Part shown: positions 1-7,716 of the stretch, piece after piece
Layout: each line of letters starts with the position of its first letter
How positions within the stretch are numbered: position 1 is the first letter of the stretch
Source: Prevotella sp.
GTDB taxonomy: Bacteria > Bacteroidota > Bacteroidia > Bacteroidales > Bacteroidaceae
NCBI GenBank assembly: GCA_016283605.1
Contig: JAEENF010000070.1
Location: forward strand, 1 to 18,804
Reading direction: 5' to 3'
DNA: 18,804 bases
The notes under the pieces: model-generated
What the model saw: the letters and a program-made list of their open reading frames with translations, nothing else
Told to the model about the DNA's origin: nothing
The model's database searches: none
Program-made: the position numbers and the translations under genes

Positions 1-1845
1 GAGGGTATGTCGTTTACCTCTGAGTCAGGTGAGGGTGTTGACTATTACTTTATGTATGGCGGTTCAGCCGACGGCGTCATCGCCAAGATGCGTGAACTGA
101 CAGGCGACGTTCCGATGTTCCCACTTTGGACTTATGGCTTCTGGCAGTCGAAGGAACGCTATAAGACCGCCCGTGAGACGGAGTCGATTGTCGACAAGTA
201 CCGCGAACTGCAGGTGCCTCTTGACGGTATCATCCAGGACTGGCAGTACTGGGGCTCGAACTATCTGTGGAATGCGATGGACTTCCTCTCGGAGGATTTT
301 TCCAATGGCAAGCAGATGATCGACAATGTGCATAAGAAGCATGCCCACTTCATGATCTCCATCTGGGCCAGCTTCGGACCTATGACAAAGCAGTTCCGCG
401 AACTGGAGGCGAAGGGTTTGCTGATGCCTTTCGAGACGTGGCCGCAGAGTGGTATCTCACACGTCTGGCCTCCGATGAAAGACTATCCCTCAGGTGTAAA
501 GGTCTACGATGCCTTCAGTCCTGAGGCCCGCGCCATCTATTGGAAATATCTGAAGAAACTTTATGACTACGGTACGGATGCCTGGTGGATGGATTCGACA
601 GATCCGGACTTCTTTGATCCACGTGAGTCAGACTATGAGCATAAGGTGTATGGCGGTACGTGGCGTTCGCAGCGTAATGCCTTCCCGCTGGAGACCGTGC
701 GAGGTATCTATCAGTCGCAGCGAAAGGATTATCCTAATGCTTCGAAGCGTGTGTTCATCATGACACGAAGCAGCTATGCCGGTCAGCAGCACTATGGCTC
801 GAACATGTGGAGCGGTGACGTGAATTCATCGTGGGACATGCTGCGAAAGCAGGTGCCTGCAGGACTGAGCTTCACCCTGACGGGTAATCCTAATTTCAAT
901 ACGGATATTGGTGGCTTCTTCTGTAGTTCGTATAATACGAAAGGTAGCGGCTCGGCACCGAAGAATCCGCAGTTCCAGGAACTCTACGTGCGTTGGATGC
1001 AGTACGGTCTGTTCTGTCCGGTATTCCGCAGTCACGGTGCCGATGCGCCTCGTGAGATCTGGCAGTTCGGACAGAAGGGCGAGCCCGTCTATGATGCCAT
1101 CGAGAAGATGATCCGTCTGCGCTATCGCCTCATACCTTATTTATATAGTACCGCCTGGCAGGTGACCAAGAACAACGATAGTTATATGCGTCCGCTATTT
1201 GCCGACTTCGCTGCCGACAAGAAGGTTTGGAATATGACTGACGAGTTTATGTTCGGTCGTAGTATCCTGGCAGCACCGATTGTCGATCCGCAGTATACGG
1301 AAGAGAAGGTGATCCGTACCGATGCGATGACGGGCTGGGATCGGAAGGAAGTGAATAGTGAAAAAGTGAATAGTGAAAAGTTGGACTGGACCGCAACGAA
1401 GAGCGCTGTGAAGTATCTGCCGAAGGGTGCTACGTGGTATGACTTCTGGACGAATAAGAAATATCAGGGTGGCAAGACGGTGACGCTGGAGACTTCGCTC
1501 GATCGTGTGCCGATGTTCGTTCGCGCTGGTAGTATCCTGCCCCTTGGTCCAGAGATGCAGTATGTCGGTGAGAAGGCTTGGGACAACCTCGAGCTACGCC
1601 TCTATCCGGGCGCTGACGGCACATTTACCCTCTATGAGGATGAGGGCGACAGTTACAATTATGAGCGTGGGGTCTATACTACCATTCCTTTCGTGTGGAA
1701 GGATAAGACCAACACGCTCATTATCGGTGCACGTCAGGGCTCGTTCCCTGGAATGCTGCAGACACGGAAGTTTACGATTGTTCTGCCTGACGGAACCTCA
1801 AAGACCGTTGACTATAACGGTGCAGAGGTAAAGGTGACGCTTTAA
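1..1845 (+). CDS. GH31 alpha-xylosidase-like glycosidase (5' truncated by window)
   Basis: Frame 1 is open from the first base, so the gene begins upstream; 614 codons plus TAA are visible. The sequence covers the end of the N-terminal beta domain, the whole GH31 barrel and the C-terminal beta domains. Seen directly: GFWQSKERYK and the QDWQYWG stretch near residues 45-85, typical of Bacteroidota and Cellvibrio alpha-xylosidases; the nucleophile Asp in WWMDSTDPD (codon 198, bases 592-594); the acid/base Asp in WSGDVNSSW (codon 273, bases 817-819); and RAGSILPLG in the C-terminal domain. The family releases alpha-linked xylose or glucose with retention. In xyloglucan loci it removes alpha-1,6-xylose from non-reducing ends; an alternative is alpha-xylose on complex arabinoxylan. 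The signal peptide and any PA14 insert lie outside the window. Oddity: codons 451-460 encode a tandem VNSEK repeat. GH31 is near certain; alpha-xylosidase is likely, but alpha-glucosidase cannot be excluded. Confidence 0.9.
   Translation, partial: EGMSFTSESGEGVDYYFMYGGSADGVIAKMRELTGDVPMFPLWTYGFWQSKERYKTARETESIVDKYRELQVPLDGIIQDWQYWGSNYLWNAMDFLSEDFSNGKQMIDNVHKKHAHFMISIWASFGPMTKQFRELEAKGLLMPFETWPQSGISHVWPPMKDYPSGVKVYDAFSPEARAIYWKYLKKLYDYGTDAWWMDSTDPDFFDPRESDYEHKVYGGTWRSQRNAFPLETVRGIYQSQRKDYPNASKRVFIMTRSSYAGQQHYGSNMWSGDVNSSWDMLRKQVPAGLSFTLTGNPNFNTDIGGFFCSSYNTKGSGSAPKNPQFQELYVRWMQYGLFCPVFRSHGADAPREIWQFGQKGEPVYDAIEKMIRLRYRLIPYLYSTAWQVTKNNDSYMRPLFADFAADKKVWNMTDEFMFGRSILAAPIVDPQYTEEKVIRTDAMTGWDRKEVNSEKVNSEKLDWTATKSAVKYLPKGATWYDFWTNKKYQGGKTVTLETSLDRVPMFVRAGSILPLGPEMQYVGEKAWDNLELRLYPGADGTFTLYEDEGDSYNYERGVYTTIPFVWKDKTNTLIIGARQGSFPGMLQTRKFTIVLPDGTSKTVDYNGAEVKVTL
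1351..1380 (+). repeat. Tandem 15-bp repeat inside the GH31 gene
   Basis: Two units, gtgaatagtgaaaaa (1351-1365) and gtgaatagtgaaaag (1366-1380), differ at one base and encode VNSEK twice. The unit length is a multiple of three, so the frame is kept. They lie in the C-terminal region between a conserved beta domain and the segment YLPKGATWYDFW, where a surface loop is plausible. A related TGAA-rich sequence on the opposite strand occurs in the GH95 gene at 6750-6780. Confidence 0.8.
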
Positions 1846-3194
1846 GCCTTTCTGACTCTGAGCGTCTGAACGATACGACTCATCTGATTCGGGATGCGGA
1901 TCTGTTGCGGACATTTTGGAAGACATTCTTCACAGTCCTGACAGCTCCGTGCCCATTTCTCGGCATCGGGCAAAGCCTTGCGATAACCCTCGATGAACTT
2001 CTGCTGGCGCTCGGCATAGTCGGCGGCAGAGGGTTCTGGCAACGGCAGCACGTGACTGTTCACGGCTTCATTGTAATAGGTAAAGTTACCAGGGATATCG
2101 ACATTGTAAGGACAAGGCATGCAGTATTCGCAGGCCGTGCAGGGAATCGTAGGTACACCAGATATCTCATCGGCAATCTTCGCCAACAGGGCGTTCTCAG
2201 CCTCCGTGCAGATTTCCAGCGGTGAGAAGGTCTGCACATTTTCTTCCAGATGATCCATGCGGTTCATGCCGCTGAGCGTGGTCAGGATATTGGGATAAGA
2301 ACCTACCCAGCGGAAAGCCCATCGGGCTGTGCTGTCATCGGGACGGACGGCCTTCAACTGATCTACCAGTTCCTGAGCCATACGTCCGAAGGCACCGCCA
2401 CGCAGGGGTTCCATGACTACACACTGTACTCCCAACTTGTCGCATTTGTTATAGAGATACTCTGCATCGGCATCCGTCCTTCGTCCGCCTCGCATCGAGG
2501 CATGTGTCCAATCGAGGAAGTTCATCTGTATCTGACAGAAATCCCAGTGGTATTCATCGTTGTGATCGAGCAACCAGTCGAAGTCGCGTACATCACCATG
2601 ATAAGAGAAACCAAGGTGCTTGATACGTCCAGCCTCACGCTCCTTGAGCAGGAAGTCGAGGATGCCGTTATCGAGAAAGCGGCCTTTCAGGGAATCCATA
2701 CCTCCACCGATGCCGTGGAGCAGGTAGTAGTCGATATGATCGACCTTCAGTCGTTCGAGAGACTGTTCGTACATCCGTTTGGAGGCATCGAAACTCCAGG
2801 TGTTAGGCCCTTGGTTCGACATCTTCGTAGCTACGAAGAATTTCTCTCTGGGATGGCGAGCGAGGGCGTTTCCCGTAAGTACCTCCGACTGTCCTCGCAT
2901 GTACATCGGTGCGGTGTCGAAGTAGTTCACACCGTGTTCGATGGCGTAATCCACGAGTTGGTTGACTTCGTCCTGATTGTTTGGCAGGCGCATCATGCCG
3001 AAACCCAGCAGGGAGATCTGTTCGCCAGAGCCGTGCTGTACACGATAGGTCATTCGGATGTTACTATTCTTCTTCTCGTCTTGTGCAAAGGCTCTCAGTG
3101 GGTCCATAGCCATCAGGGCCATAGCCGATCCTGTGCCGATACCGAGTTTCCTTAGAAACTCCCGTCGGCTCATGTTAGGTTTGTTCTTGTCCAT
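1842..3194 (-). CDS. Tat-exported aldo/keto reductase with C-terminal 4Fe-4S clusters
   Basis: 450 aa. Residues 9-37 form a twin-arginine signal: S-R-R-E-F-L-R-K, then a hydrophobic Gly/Ala/Met stretch ending in FAQ. This suggests export of a folded, cofactor-loaded protein. The AKR barrel follows, with FDTAPMY (catalytic Asp and Tyr), VATKMS (Lys) and YYLLHG (His). The C-terminus carries two ferredoxin-like Cys groups, CTACEYCMPCP and CQDCEECLPKCP, expected to bind 4Fe-4S clusters. The family reduces or oxidises carbonyls with NAD(P)H, but such a cofactor is not normally available in the periplasm, so the electron donor and substrate are unknown. It starts 24 bp after the GH9 stop, indicating an operon. 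Its TAA overlaps the convergent GH31 TAA within ttaa at 1842-1845. Fold, Tat signal and clusters are clear; the role in glycan use is inferred from position only. Confidence 0.9.
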   Translation of the reverse strand: MDKNKPNMSRREFLRKLGIGTGSAMALMAMDPLRAFAQDEKKNSNIRMTYRVQHGSGEQISLLGFGMMRLPNNQDEVNQLVDYAIEHGVNYFDTAPMYMRGQSEVLTGNALARHPREKFFVATKMSNQGPNTWSFDASKRMYEQSLERLKVDHIDYYLLHGIGGGMDSLKGRFLDNGILDFLLKEREAGRIKHLGFSYHGDVRDFDWLLDHNDEYHWDFCQIQMNFLDWTHASMRGGRRTDADAEYLYNKCDKLGVQCVVMEPLRGGAFGRMAQELVDQLKAVRPDDSTARWAFRWVGSYPNILTTLSGMNRMDHLEENVQTFSPLEICTEAENALLAKIADEISGVPTIPCTACEYCMPCPYNVDIPGNFTYYNEAVNSHVLPLPEPSAADYAERQQKFIEGYRKALPDAEKWARSCQDCEECLPKCPQQIRIPNQMSRIVQTLRVRKA

Positions 3195-3218
3195 GTTGTT
3201 GGGTTTTTGTGTTGTATT

Positions 3219-4940
3219 TTAGTTTTGACTTGCTTCCAGCCAGCCGAGGAGTGCCAGGAGCGAGGCGTTCCAGTTGATGGCAATCTCGTTGGAAGCGTAC
3301 GAATCCATGACATCCACGTACGACTCATCGGGCTGTTTCGAGGGGTATTCCTTCACATTGGCGATATCCTGTTGTCCAGGATTCGGACCACCTACAAGCA
3401 GTCCGGGGTAGGGGGCTTCGATGCCGTCGGCGTGGGATAGACGGTGGTGGGGATTCATCGGACTCTTGGTGCCGAAGCCCGTCACGTAGCAGTAGCCTGT
3501 GGCATTACGGCCGAGGATATAATCGGCATCCTCTTGCGCTGCCGTCAGGTATTTCTTGTCGCCAGTCAGCCGATGGGCATAGAGCAGCGACAAGCCGTTG
3601 GTACCGAAGGTCTCAGCGAGACAGCCCCAGCCAAAGTCACGTGGAGAATTGCCGTTGGGCGTCTGGAACGACGAGGTAGCGGTGGTAGCCACGATGCTGT
3701 CACAGTGCTGGAGAAGTTGCTGGCGGCTATTGTTGGCGATGTCGTGTCCTGCCTTCAGCATCATCCAGTCATAGGCTCCCAACGAGGCCACGCCGCCCCA
3801 GGTGGGTGCGCTGAAACGTTGAGACTGGTACTTGACGGCGAGTTTCTCAAAGGCCTCGTCGCCAGTGAGGATGAAGAGTTCGGTAGAAGCCCAGAACCAC
3901 TCGTCGGTGAGGTTGAAGTCACCATATTCTCCAGTGGAGACGGCAGGTTTGAACTTCTCACTCATTCTGCCCTGCATATAAAGCACCTGAGGATTGCGCT
4001 CTGCCCATCCGAAGGCAGCTATTGCGGCTCTAGCGGCTTTCTCAGCGAAACAGTGATAGTCCTTGTTGCCTTTATAGATACGGGCTGCCTGTGCCATCAC
4101 TGCGGCGAAGTCGAGGGCGGCTGCCGTAGACTTCTGGACGACATAGCGTTTCTGCTTGCATTCCACAGGCATGATGAAACCTTCGAAGTTGGGAGTCGTC
4201 AGCTTATGATAGACACCGCCGTCGTAGGGATCCTGCATCGTAAGCATCCAACGGAGGTTGAAGTAGAGTTCATCAAGGATGTCAGCCGTATGATTGCCAC
4301 TCTCAGGGATATTCACACTGAGACGATCGAAATAGGCCTTGTTCTGTTCGTAGGAGCAGAGCATGATGCCTACGGAGAAAGCGGAGTTGACAATATACTT
4401 GTTGAAGTCGCCGGCATCATACCAACCATAGGGCGAGGAAATGGTGCTCTCGGCGGGTCTGCCAAGGGAAGCTGCTGAGGGGTGGATATATACCAAGGTG
4501 TCGGGATGTCCTAAAGGATGGGCATAGGCTCCGGCATATTTCTCTTCGACAGGCACACCAGTGCGGTTGAGATAAAAGGCTTTCAGCGCACCTTCCGTCA
4601 CTTCGCAAAGGGCTTCGTCGCTAATGTTGAATGCGGCCTTTTCCTTGCCGCAGGTGATGAGGTACTTGCCTGGTTGCTTCAGACCGCTGAAGTCGATGAC
4701 GGTACGCTTTTTCTTGGACCAGGGAGAAGTGGCGGTACGCAGTACCTTCGCCTTGGCAACGCTTTTTCCCGTGCGGGCATCAGTGATTTTCACCTTTCCG
4801 GCACTGACCACGCCTTCGATGACGGCTGTCTTTTCTTGGTTAGGATACATGCCCACCTGGTTGACGCGGATCTGGGCGAAGAGGGTTGTCGGCAGGAGAA
4901 ACAAAGCGCCGAGCAGACCATGACGAATCATTCTTTTCAT
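3219..4940 (-). CDS. GH9 endo-beta-1,4-glucanase
   Basis: 573 aa. Residues 1-23 form a signal peptide ending in LFAQ, with no lipobox Cys. Residues about 24-105 match the Ig-like domain that precedes many GH9 catalytic domains (IRVNQVGMYPNQEKTAVIEG). The alpha/alpha-barrel follows with WYDAGDFNKY (DAGD 175-178, catalytic base), NPHHRLSH (His 498-499) and SNEIAINWNA (Glu552, catalytic acid). All landmarks are intact and the length is normal for an Ig-GH9 enzyme. The family hydrolyses beta-1,4-glucan bonds with inversion, in cellulose, mixed-linkage glucan or xyloglucan. It heads a minus-strand operon with the aldo/keto reductase; a TATCTTTG box lies 33 bp upstream. The absence of a lipobox suggests a periplasmic or secreted protein rather than a surface lipoprotein. 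An in-frame ATG at codon 4 is a possible alternative start, but the longer form gives a better signal peptide n-region. Exact substrate is not readable. Confidence 0.94.
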   Translation of the reverse strand: MKRMIRHGLLGALFLLPTTLFAQIRVNQVGMYPNQEKTAVIEGVVSAGKVKITDARTGKSVAKAKVLRTATSPWSKKKRTVIDFSGLKQPGKYLITCGKEKAAFNISDEALCEVTEGALKAFYLNRTGVPVEEKYAGAYAHPLGHPDTLVYIHPSAASLGRPAESTISSPYGWYDAGDFNKYIVNSAFSVGIMLCSYEQNKAYFDRLSVNIPESGNHTADILDELYFNLRWMLTMQDPYDGGVYHKLTTPNFEGFIMPVECKQKRYVVQKSTAAALDFAAVMAQAARIYKGNKDYHCFAEKAARAAIAAFGWAERNPQVLYMQGRMSEKFKPAVSTGEYGDFNLTDEWFWASTELFILTGDEAFEKLAVKYQSQRFSAPTWGGVASLGAYDWMMLKAGHDIANNSRQQLLQHCDSIVATTATSSFQTPNGNSPRDFGWGCLAETFGTNGLSLLYAHRLTGDKKYLTAAQEDADYILGRNATGYCYVTGFGTKSPMNPHHRLSHADGIEAPYPGLLVGGPNPGQQDIANVKEYPSKQPDESYVDVMDSYASNEIAINWNASLLALLGWLEASQN

Positions 4941-4972
4941 ATTTTTCGCTTTTAATTGTTGGATTTCGTTTG

Positions 4973-4980
4973 CAAAGATA
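4973..4980 (-). promoter_or_regulatory. Promoter -7 box of the GH9-reductase operon
   Basis: Read on the minus strand the bases are TATCTTTG followed by CA, a full match to the Bacteroidota TAnnTTTG -7 box. It lies 32 bp before the GH9 ATG, giving a predicted leader of about 26 nt. I see no convincing -33 element. It is divergent to the GH95 promoter 65 bp away. Confidence 0.75.
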
Positions 4981-4990
4981 CAGTTTTTTT

Positions 4991-5017
4991 ACGATAACTC
5001 CGACAACTCGGACAACT
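4991..5017. repeat. Three imperfect 9-bp direct repeats between divergent promoters
   Basis: The units are acgataact (4991-4999), ccgacaact (5000-5008) and cggacaact (5009-5017). They lie between the GH9 and GH95 -7 boxes, upstream of both start points, where a shared activator or repressor could bind. The 9-bp period is less than one helical turn, which is unusual for an operator. They could equally be a dispersed simple repeat. Confidence 0.5.
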
Positions 5018-5044
5018 TTTTTTCTTTGTTTCATTTCTTTTTCG

Positions 5045-5052
5045 TAACTTTG
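5045..5052 (+). promoter_or_regulatory. Promoter -7 box of the GH95 gene
   Basis: TAACTTTG followed by CA matches TAnnTTTG. It ends 27 bp before the GH95 ATG, for a leader of about 22 nt. A TTTG at 5025-5028 could be the -33 element, but its 16-bp spacing is shorter than usual. The box lies inside the longest open frame of GH95, which argues against a start upstream of 5080. Confidence 0.75.
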
Positions 5053-5079
5053 CACCATCAAAACTTAAACGAACTTAAG

Positions 5080-7575
5080 ATGAGAAGATTTTTCCTGGTT
5101 GTCACCTTGTGCCTGGTGACCATTTCAATGTCGGCACAGCAACATAAGTTATGGTATGCAAAGCCAGCTTCGCACTGGTTGGAGGCTTTGCCTGTTGGTA
5201 ATTCCCATCTTGGTGCGATGGTCTATGGAGGTACGGACATCGAGGAAATCCAACTCAATGAAGAGACCTTCTGGAGCGGTTCGCCCCACGACAACAACAG
5301 CCCTGAGGCAAAAGCTCATCTGCAGGCCGTACGCGACTCTATCTTTGCTGGCAAGGAAGAGGCTGCACATGCCATCCTTGACAAGTATTTCTTCAAGGGT
5401 CCTCACGGCATGAAATATTTGCCTTTAGGTTCGCTGAAGCTGAAGTTGGGTCACGAGGCAGCGACTGACTATCACCGCGAGTTGAATTTGGGTAATGCGC
5501 TGGCAACGACCTCTTATATATATAAAGGTGTGAAATACGAGCGGACGGTCTTTGCTTCGCAGGCTGATAATGTCATCATCGTACAGCTGAAAGCCGGAAA
5601 GAAAGGTGCGCTGGCGTTCGATGTCGATTTTACCAGTCCTTTGCAGGCGCAGGTGTTCACAGTCTCTTCGCATGAAGGCGTCAAGGGTTCTGTCAATGAG
5701 TTGGCTGCAGTTGTCGACGGTGCCGATCATGAAGGTATCAAGGCAGGATTGAAAGCGGAATGCCGTATTATGGCTGAGGCTGATGGTAAGATAGACCGTG
5801 GTGCTGATAAACTGAGTGTGACTGATGCCACCACTGCTACGCTTTACATCACTGCTGCTACCAACTTCGTGAATTATCACGATGTCAGCGGTAGCCCTGT
5901 GAAGAAGAATAATCAGACGTTGGCCAGTATAAAGGGCAAGGCTTACAAGAAGCTGTTGGATGCCCATCTGAAGAAATACCGTGAGCAGTACGACCGAGTG
6001 TATCTGGATTTGCCGAGTCAGGCCAAGGGTGCTGCTCTGCCGACAGACGAGCGTCTGGCAGCCTTCGAGAAGGATCCCAGCGATCTTGGCATGGTATCGC
6101 TGATGATGCAGTATGGCCGTTATCTGCTGATCTCGTCGTCGCAGCCCGGTGGACAGCCTGCCAATCTGCAGGGCGTCTGGAATGCTCAGGTCAATGCACC
6201 GTGGGATTCGAAGTACACCATCAATATCAATGCCGAGATGAACTACTGGCCTGCCCTTATAGGAAACATCGCTGAAACGCAGCAGCCACTCTTCTCGATG
6301 ATTCGTGATCTGAGTGAGACAGGCACGAAGACGGCGAAGGATATGTATGGTTGTAAGGGTTGGGTGGCTCATCATAATACCGACCTCTGGCGTGTGGCAG
6401 GTCCTATTGATGGTACCACATGGGGCATGTTTCCTACGGGTGGAGCCTGGCTCACGACACATATCTGGCAACACTATCTCTATACAGGTGACAAGCAGTT
6501 CCTGGAAGAATACTATCCTGTGATGAAAGGTGCTGCCGACTTCCTCATTGACTATATGCAGGAATATCCTAAAGACGGTGAGGTGAAACAAGCTGCCGGG
6601 TGGCTCGTCACCGTTCCCACCGTTTCACCGGAACATGGTCCGATGGGTAAGCGTACTACCGTCACAGCAGGTTCGACAATGGATAATCAGATTGTCTTCG
6701 ACGTTCTCAGCCAAGTCATTGCCGCTGCCAAAGTCCTCGGAAAGGATGACTCTTCACTCTTCACGCTTCGCTCTTCACTAGCTAAACTCCCTCCGATGCA
6801 GATAGGCCGATACGGCCAACTGCAGGAATGGCTTACCGATGGTGATAATCCTAGAGATGAACATCGTCATATCTCTCACCTCTATGGCCTCTATCCGTCG
6901 AATCAGATCTCTCCCTATTCTCATCCGGAACTGTTTGCGGCGGCTGCCAACACCTTGAAACAACGTGGTGATATGGCAACGGGTTGGAGTCTGGGATGGA
7001 AGATCAACTTCTGGGCACGTATGCTCGACGGTAATCACGCCTTTACGATCATCAAGAATATGTTACATCTGTTGCCCGATGACCGTTCGGCCAGACAGCA
7101 TCCTGACGGACGTACCTATCCGAATCTCTTTGATGCTCATCCGCCTTTCCAGATTGACGGTAATTTCGGTTGTGCTGCAGGTATCTGCGAGATGCTGTTG
7201 CAGAGTCATGATGGTGCCGTCCATCTGTTGCCTGCTCTGCCTGATGACTGGGCTGATGGTGAAGTAAAGGGCTTAAAGGCCCGTGGCGGTTTTACGGTAG
7301 ATATGAAATGGCAGAATGGAAAACTCCAGAAGGCTGTCATCAAGTCGGATATCGGTGGTACACTCCGTCTGCGTTCGTATGTTCCCCTGAAAGGAAAGGG
7401 ACTGAAACCGGCAAATGGTACCTGTTCGAATCCACTTTTGCAGTCGGCAGTGATCAAAGAACCACTGAAATCTGCAGAATTATCTTCATTTGAGACTCTT
7501 CCTTTGAAAAAAATCTATGAGTATGATATTGAAACTGTTACGGGAAACCTATACATTTGTAACACAGAGATATAA
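5080..7575 (+). CDS. GH95 alpha-L-fucosidase / alpha-L-galactosidase family enzyme
   Basis: 831 aa from ATG 5080. The frame is open back to a TTG at 5026, but ATG 5080 begins a good signal peptide (MRRFFLVVTLCLVTISMSAQ) and lies just after the promoter. The N-terminal GH95 beta domain is recognisable by LPVGNSHLGAMVYGG and LNEETFWSGSPHDNN. The catalytic barrel shows TININAEMNYWPA (Asn382 and Asn384), VSPEHG (Glu518, the likely acid), HRHISHLYGLYPSNQISP and FQIDGNFG (Asp693). These match the Asn/Glu/Asp machinery known from the Bifidobacterium bifidum GH95 enzyme. The family cleaves alpha-1,2-L-fucose, or L-galactose, with inversion. Thr380, two residues before Asn382, occupies the position I recall as His in fucosidases and Thr in the Bacteroides ovatus alpha-L-galactosidase, so L-galactose may be the real target. 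Residues 558-567 (SSLFTLRSSL) come from a TGAA-type repeat. GH95 is certain; sugar specificity is open. Confidence 0.93.
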   Translation: MRRFFLVVTLCLVTISMSAQQHKLWYAKPASHWLEALPVGNSHLGAMVYGGTDIEEIQLNEETFWSGSPHDNNSPEAKAHLQAVRDSIFAGKEEAAHAILDKYFFKGPHGMKYLPLGSLKLKLGHEAATDYHRELNLGNALATTSYIYKGVKYERTVFASQADNVIIVQLKAGKKGALAFDVDFTSPLQAQVFTVSSHEGVKGSVNELAAVVDGADHEGIKAGLKAECRIMAEADGKIDRGADKLSVTDATTATLYITAATNFVNYHDVSGSPVKKNNQTLASIKGKAYKKLLDAHLKKYREQYDRVYLDLPSQAKGAALPTDERLAAFEKDPSDLGMVSLMMQYGRYLLISSSQPGGQPANLQGVWNAQVNAPWDSKYTININAEMNYWPALIGNIAETQQPLFSMIRDLSETGTKTAKDMYGCKGWVAHHNTDLWRVAGPIDGTTWGMFPTGGAWLTTHIWQHYLYTGDKQFLEEYYPVMKGAADFLIDYMQEYPKDGEVKQAAGWLVTVPTVSPEHGPMGKRTTVTAGSTMDNQIVFDVLSQVIAAAKVLGKDDSSLFTLRSSLAKLPPMQIGRYGQLQEWLTDGDNPRDEHRHISHLYGLYPSNQISPYSHPELFAAAANTLKQRGDMATGWSLGWKINFWARMLDGNHAFTIIKNMLHLLPDDRSARQHPDGRTYPNLFDAHPPFQIDGNFGCAAGICEMLLQSHDGAVHLLPALPDDWADGEVKGLKARGGFTVDMKWQNGKLQKAVIKSDIGGTLRLRSYVPLKGKGLKPANGTCSNPLLQSAVIKEPLKSAELSSFETLPLKKIYEYDIETVTGNLYICNTEI
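6750..6780 (-). repeat. TGAA-rich repeat-like insertion in the GH95 gene
   Basis: On the minus strand this reads as spaced TAGTGAAGA, GCGTGAAGA and GTGAAGA units, resembling the gtgaatagtgaaa units at 1351-1380. It encodes residues 558-567, between the KVLGKDD helix end and KLPPMQIGRYGQL, where relatives usually have a charged helix linker. It keeps the frame. The match to the GH31 repeat is partial, so common origin is an inference. Confidence 0.45.
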
Positions 7576-7594
7576 TTGAAACAAATTATAAAGA

Positions 7595-7607
7595 TTATGT
7601 AACATAA
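7595..7607. promoter_or_regulatory. Candidate operator palindrome upstream of GH3
   Basis: TTATGTAACATAA is a perfect 13-bp palindrome around a central A, with core TGTAACA at 7598-7604. The core ends exactly 30 bp before the GH3 -7 box. Another TGTAACA lies at 7558-7564 within the end of the GH95 gene. The same core and the same 30-bp gap occur at the susC promoter. No regulator is identified. Confidence 0.5.
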
Positions 7608-7634
7608 AAGAAACAGAGTTACGAAAAAATGCTG

Positions 7635-7642
7635 TAATTTTG
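7635..7642 (+). promoter_or_regulatory. Promoter -7 box of the GH3-GH97 unit
   Basis: TAATTTTG followed by CA matches TAnnTTTG. It lies 60 bp after the GH95 stop and 149 bp before the GH3 ATG, so the predicted leader is about 143 nt, much longer than the leaders at the GH9, GH95 and GH43 promoters. No clear -33 element is visible. Read-through from GH95 remains possible. Confidence 0.7.
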
Positions 7643-7675
7643 CAGCGTTAATCATTCGCAAGAAATAGAATTGTT

Positions 7676-7704
7676 TTAGTTATATTAGTATTAGTAGTTA
7701 GTAG
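7676..7704 (+). promoter_or_regulatory. UAG-rich stretch in the GH3 leader
   Basis: The predicted leader RNA holds four TTAGT units (7676-7680, 7685-7689, 7691-7695, 7698-7702) and six TAG triplets within 28 nt, just before the hairpin at 7717-7749. Regularly spaced short single-stranded motifs next to a terminator-like hairpin suggest a protein-binding leader. Low sequence complexity is the plain alternative. Confidence 0.25.
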
Positions 7705-7716
7705 TTTTTCCTACAT

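Noticed and set aside
2250..4478. Long plus-strand open frames opposite the reductase (2250-3155) and GH9 (3444-4478)
   Set aside because: They run antisense to well-supported genes and encode no recognisable domain; codon bias of the real genes explains them.
5026..5079. Upstream extension of GH95 to a TTG start
   Set aside because: It would start before the TAACTTTG promoter box, and the added residues spoil the signal peptide. ATG 5080 is preferred.
5425..6591. 388-codon minus-strand frame opposite GH95
   Set aside because: It covers conserved GH95 motifs on the other strand and its translation resembles no protein family I know.
7061..7067. TGTTACA core inside the GH95 gene
   Set aside because: It lies in coding sequence far from a promoter and is consistent with the number expected by chance.
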